Source: Pseudoprimorskyibacter sp. (GTDB lineage Bacteria > Pseudomonadota > Alphaproteobacteria > Rhodobacterales > Rhodobacteraceae). From it: 50,706 nucleotides of DNA. Below, piece after piece: positions 48,226-50,706 of the stretch. Numbering within the stretch: position 1 is the first letter of the stretch; every line of letters starts with the position of its first letter. Position numbers and translations under genes: made by a program. The stretch covers positions 1 through 50,706 of the forward strand of contig JAQXDR010000148.1 in assembly GCA_029251265.1 (NCBI GenBank). The letters are read 5' to 3'. The notes under the pieces are model-generated. The model was given only the letters and a program-made list of their open reading frames with translations, did not search any database and was not told where the DNA came from.

Positions 48226-48254
48226 CTTATCTGCGCAACATTGTTCTCTGTCAA
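48226..48254 (-). promoter_or_regulatory. rplU-rpmA promoter
   Basis: TTGACA (48249-48254) and GATAAG (48226-48231), 17 bases apart on the minus strand. The leader before the L21 start contains GGGCT-8 bases-AGCCC, a possible regulatory hairpin. It lies just after the start of the intergenic gap that follows the DUF2059 gene. Confidence 0.6.
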
Positions 48255-48267
48255 TGCCAAAACCCGA

Positions 48268-49077
48268 TCAAAGATCTGTCGCATCCATCTCTTGGGCGAG
48301 GGCAAAGCCAAGGTTATAAGAAATATCGTTGAACATCTGGTTGTAGCCCTCAAACAAAGCCCTGTTTAGGATTTGGCCCGTCTCAGTTTCACTAAACTCG
48401 ATATAGGACCGCAGATCGTCGGAAGAAAGCGGTGCATAAGCCATTAATAAAAAACTGAACACCCATTCCACAGTTTCGGTTCTGGTATCAGGTTCGCTCT
48501 CCCAAACGAGTTGAAGAATGTCTGTTTCGGTTAGCGCGATCCCCCCCGCGTCCGCCATACCAAAATAAAATTGGATAGAAGAGTTTAGATTACCCGCCAC
48601 ATTGGTATCGATAAGATCATTGGCCTGAACGAACCTCTCAAGATGTCGTATCCGCAGTTCATTAGACGCTGTTAGGTCTCGAAACTGGTCGCGTGCAGCC
48701 GCGTCGATTCCGTCGTCGACCATTGCTCGGCGCGCAGAAATCTCCAACTCGACGACATGCGCGCCAACTCCGTCATCAAAGAACGCAACGATCGAGCTCA
48801 GATCCTGACCTTCAAGGATGGATGACATGCCCCTCTGGACCGTTTCTTCCATGGTTGGCGCATCGTAAATCCTATTTAATACAGTGTTCCATGAACTATC
48901 AGCCCCGCCGGACCGCATATCGGTGGCCAGGTCACGAGCGTAATCCAAACCCTCGCTGCGCATCACATCAACCATCTGCGGTATAGCAAGTAATTCGAAA
49001 ACACGTTCTAACGATGCAGCCGTGCCCAATGTCGGCAAAACGCATGCGACCGCAACAACAATGGCGCGTAATGTCAT
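48268..49077 (-). CDS. DUF2059 family exported protein
   Basis: A 269-residue protein with a signal peptide (about 1-20, TLRAIVVAVACVLPTLGTAA). DUF2059-like helices with LERVFELLAIPQMVDVMRSE near the start, and YIEFSETETGQILNRALFEG near the end, the DUF2059 core. Predicted periplasmic, function unknown. It is the first minus-strand gene after the IS1380 remnant. Confidence 0.75.
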   Translation of the reverse strand: MTLRAIVVAVACVLPTLGTAASLERVFELLAIPQMVDVMRSEGLDYARDLATDMRSGGADSSWNTVLNRIYDAPTMEETVQRGMSSILEGQDLSSIVAFFDDGVGAHVVELEISARRAMVDDGIDAAARDQFRDLTASNELRIRHLERFVQANDLIDTNVAGNLNSSIQFYFGMADAGGIALTETDILQLVWESEPDTRTETVEWVFSFLLMAYAPLSSDDLRSYIEFSETETGQILNRALFEGYNQMFNDISYNLGFALAQEMDATDL

Positions 49078-49569
49078 AAGACACCTCTATTCAAAACCAC
49101 GTAGTGTAAAAGAATAGTATTTTCCTGACGCCTGCCAACCCAACGCGTGATTATGCACCGTAAAGATCGCGTGAAGTCCTAAAAAGTAGCCCCATTGCTT
49201 AGTCGCAGTTCCATCAACTGCATAAAGTGATATTTTTCAACACGACGATCACCATTAAAGCTTTGATAAGCGGATCTGCTAATTACGAAGTCCCGTTGTA
49301 AGTTGGACTGTCTGAGTTGCAGCAAAGCTGGCCTCTCGCCAACGCGGACGTGCACAAGACCAATTGGCGCGCCACTTGGATCACAGGTCTGACATGTGGT
49401 GATGACCTAATACCAAGCGATTGGTAGCGGTCATCCACAGTTGTGACCGATGGCGCAGCTTGGACGTCACTGAAGCCCACATTCCCCCAGTACGACGTGC
49501 AAAATGATGGATGCTGGGCCTGAATTGCGTTATTTATCAATATAATAATGCGCGGTTGTAGGCGGATTT
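49078..49569. other. Non-coding region before the IS1380 remnant
   Basis: About 490 bases with no convincing gene. The only open reading (minus 49283-49540, 85 residues) resembles nothing known to me. The left end of the IS should lie in this stretch, but I could not identify an inverted repeat. It is likely worn mobile DNA. Confidence 0.4.
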
Positions 49570-50706
49570 ATGGTACGCCCTGTGGGTGCGGCTCCAAACA
49601 GCCTTCAGAAGGTCAATTTTGACCGACGCGTGCGGCTTGAGTTCCGTGGGTCCCAACTTGAGGTCCGATAGCAGGCCTGCTGGTCTTTTGAGAGTTGGAC
49701 GAAGCGTTTGAGCTCTGTGATCTTGTACGGACTGGGTTGACCGACGATCGCGCCGGCAAAAACAAGCAGCAGTGAGCTGACGGGCCTATTTCGGCAGAGC
49801 GTCTTTAGCCGACTGGCGGGATACGCGGATGTTAACGACGCCAAACAGCTGTTCCAGGATCCAGTAATGAGGCAGGTTGTGGGTGGGCGAGCCGTCGATT
49901 GCGGAGCGGCCTGTCCAACACAGATGGGCCGCTTTGAGACCACAACCTGTGCAATGCCTGCCAATCTTTAAGCCCTGACCTCCTTGAGCGGCCAGTAGAT
50001 TGATCAGTTTCATGATTGTATTGGCTTAAAGTATATCGTTCTGGACATGGATAGCCCAATAAGTCCAACCCACGGCAGCCAGAAGGATACTGCATGGAAC
50101 GGTCCCTTTGGATGTACGTGCTATCACCCCAATTTTATCTTCAATCAATTTGGGATGCTTGAAGCCTGCACTTTGCGACCTGAAAACGTGCATAGCTGTG
50201 AAGGCTGGAAAGCGCTCTTGGAGCCAGTGATCGTGAGATATGCAAAGCGGCCGATTATGCCGTTCTTTCGGGCGGATGCAGCTGATGTAAATCCGGAACT
50301 TTATCAGACATTGGAAGATGCAAGATATGTCTATGCCATTCGCCTGCGAGCCAACAACGTCCTGCGCGAGCATATTGGGCACTTGCTGCGCCGAACGGTT
50401 GGCCGCCCTTCGCGGTTCAAGAGCAAACGGTTCTTCGCAGGCTTCGAATGCTGGGCCTCTTTGTAGCAGAAAGCCAGACGCGTTGCTGCCAAAGTCGAAT
50501 GGCATTCAAGAGAACTGTTTCCTCGGGTTGGATTTGTTGCGACCAACATGGCCATGGACGCCGACTGGGTTGTCCGCTTCTACAATCGCCGGGGCACGGC
50601 TGAACAGGCGATCAAAGAGGGCAGGCACGTCATCAACTGGACCCGCCTGTCATGTAAACGACCCGTCGACAATGAAGTCCGGCTGTAATTGCACGCGCTC
50701 GGCTAC
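49570..50706 (+). pseudogene. IS1380-family transposase, decayed (runs off the window)
   Basis: From MVRPVGAAPNSLQKVNFDRR the N-terminus of an IS1380 DDE transposase can be followed through frame changes: to 49669 in frame 1, GLLVF...ELDEAFELCDLV in frame 3 (49674 to about 49772), then FRQSVFSRLAGYADVNDA onward in frame 1. LDMDSPISPTHGSQKDTAWN carries a catalytic Asp; WNGPFGCTCYHPNFIFNQFG, FRADAADVNPELY and RRGTAEQAIKEGRHVINWTR follow. In-frame stops are at 49689, 49969, 49996, 50464 and 50686, plus 49669 at the first shift. Clearly dead. The stops at 49689 (expected Arg), 50464 (expected Trp) and 50686 (expected Gln) fit C-to-T or G-to-A changes. Confidence 0.88.

Noticed and set aside
1-50706. 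CRISPR arrays, toxin-antitoxin pairs, restriction or other defence genes
   Set aside because: I looked for regular direct repeats and for typical protein motifs on both strands and found none. The only phage-related material is the gene transfer agent cluster.

Overview
The window comes from an alphaproteobacterium, most likely a member of the Rhodobacteraceae (Roseobacter group). The evidence is a complete RcGTA-type gene transfer agent cluster, the order yicC-gmk next to that cluster, the order rplU-rpmA-GNAT-obgE-proB-proA, a ribosomal protein L21 with the long C-terminal extension common in this family, olsBA ornithine-lipid genes and a chpT phosphotransferase gene. No rRNA, tRNA or CRISPR array was found by eye. 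Assignments are from reading the sequence and family knowledge; no database search was run.

Layout. (1) 1-950: insertion-sequence debris. The first codons of one IS3-type OrfA (minus strand) lie next to a frameshifted IS3 OrfB remnant (plus strand). (2) 1031-15103, all minus strand: a complete gene transfer agent structural cluster, g1 to g15. It holds the small and large terminase, portal, g3.5, prohead protease, capsid, head-tail joining proteins, tail tube, chaperones, short tape measure, distal tail, hub, NlpC/P60 peptidase and the large tail-tip protein. A sigma70-like promoter and a strong intrinsic terminator-like hairpin precede g1, and two hairpins follow the capsid gene. (3) 15229-17291: tight minus-strand operon yicC-gmk-gamma-carbonic-anhydrase-like. 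(4) 17526-21765: PAS_5 protein, class II DAHP synthase, GlxA-type AraC regulator and a broken fatty acid desaturase. (5) 22020-23169: rplK-rplA. (6) 23495-24867: small membrane protein and a periplasmic aldose sugar dehydrogenase. (7) 25286-30676: branched-chain amino acid type ABC importer (binding protein, two ATPases, two permeases), with a stem-loop after the binding protein gene. (8) 30738-38966: orphan FbpC-like ATPase, gyrA, a lipoprotein, M32 carboxypeptidase, heme A synthase and TrmJ-type rRNA/tRNA methyltransferase. (9) 39377-42689: ThiE-like protein, chpT diverging from a DUF3553 gene, and olsB-olsA. (10) 42795-48254: proA, proB, obgE, a GNAT acetyltransferase, rpmA and rplU, all minus strand. 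(11) 48268-49077: DUF2059 protein. (12) 49570-end: a decayed IS1380-type transposase.

How the parts fit. The GTA genes look intact and translationally coupled (repeated ATGA overlaps), so the particle may be functional, but the spike, lysis and regulatory loci known from Rhodobacter capsulatus are not in this window. The same stretch carries chpT, whose homologue feeds the CckA-ChpT-CtrA relay that controls GTA maturation in R. capsulatus. A CtrA-like site lies upstream of olsB. The best leads for something undescribed are the g1 leader hairpin, the post-capsid hairpins and the ThiE-like protein without its usual motifs. I did not find a wholly new multi-gene system.
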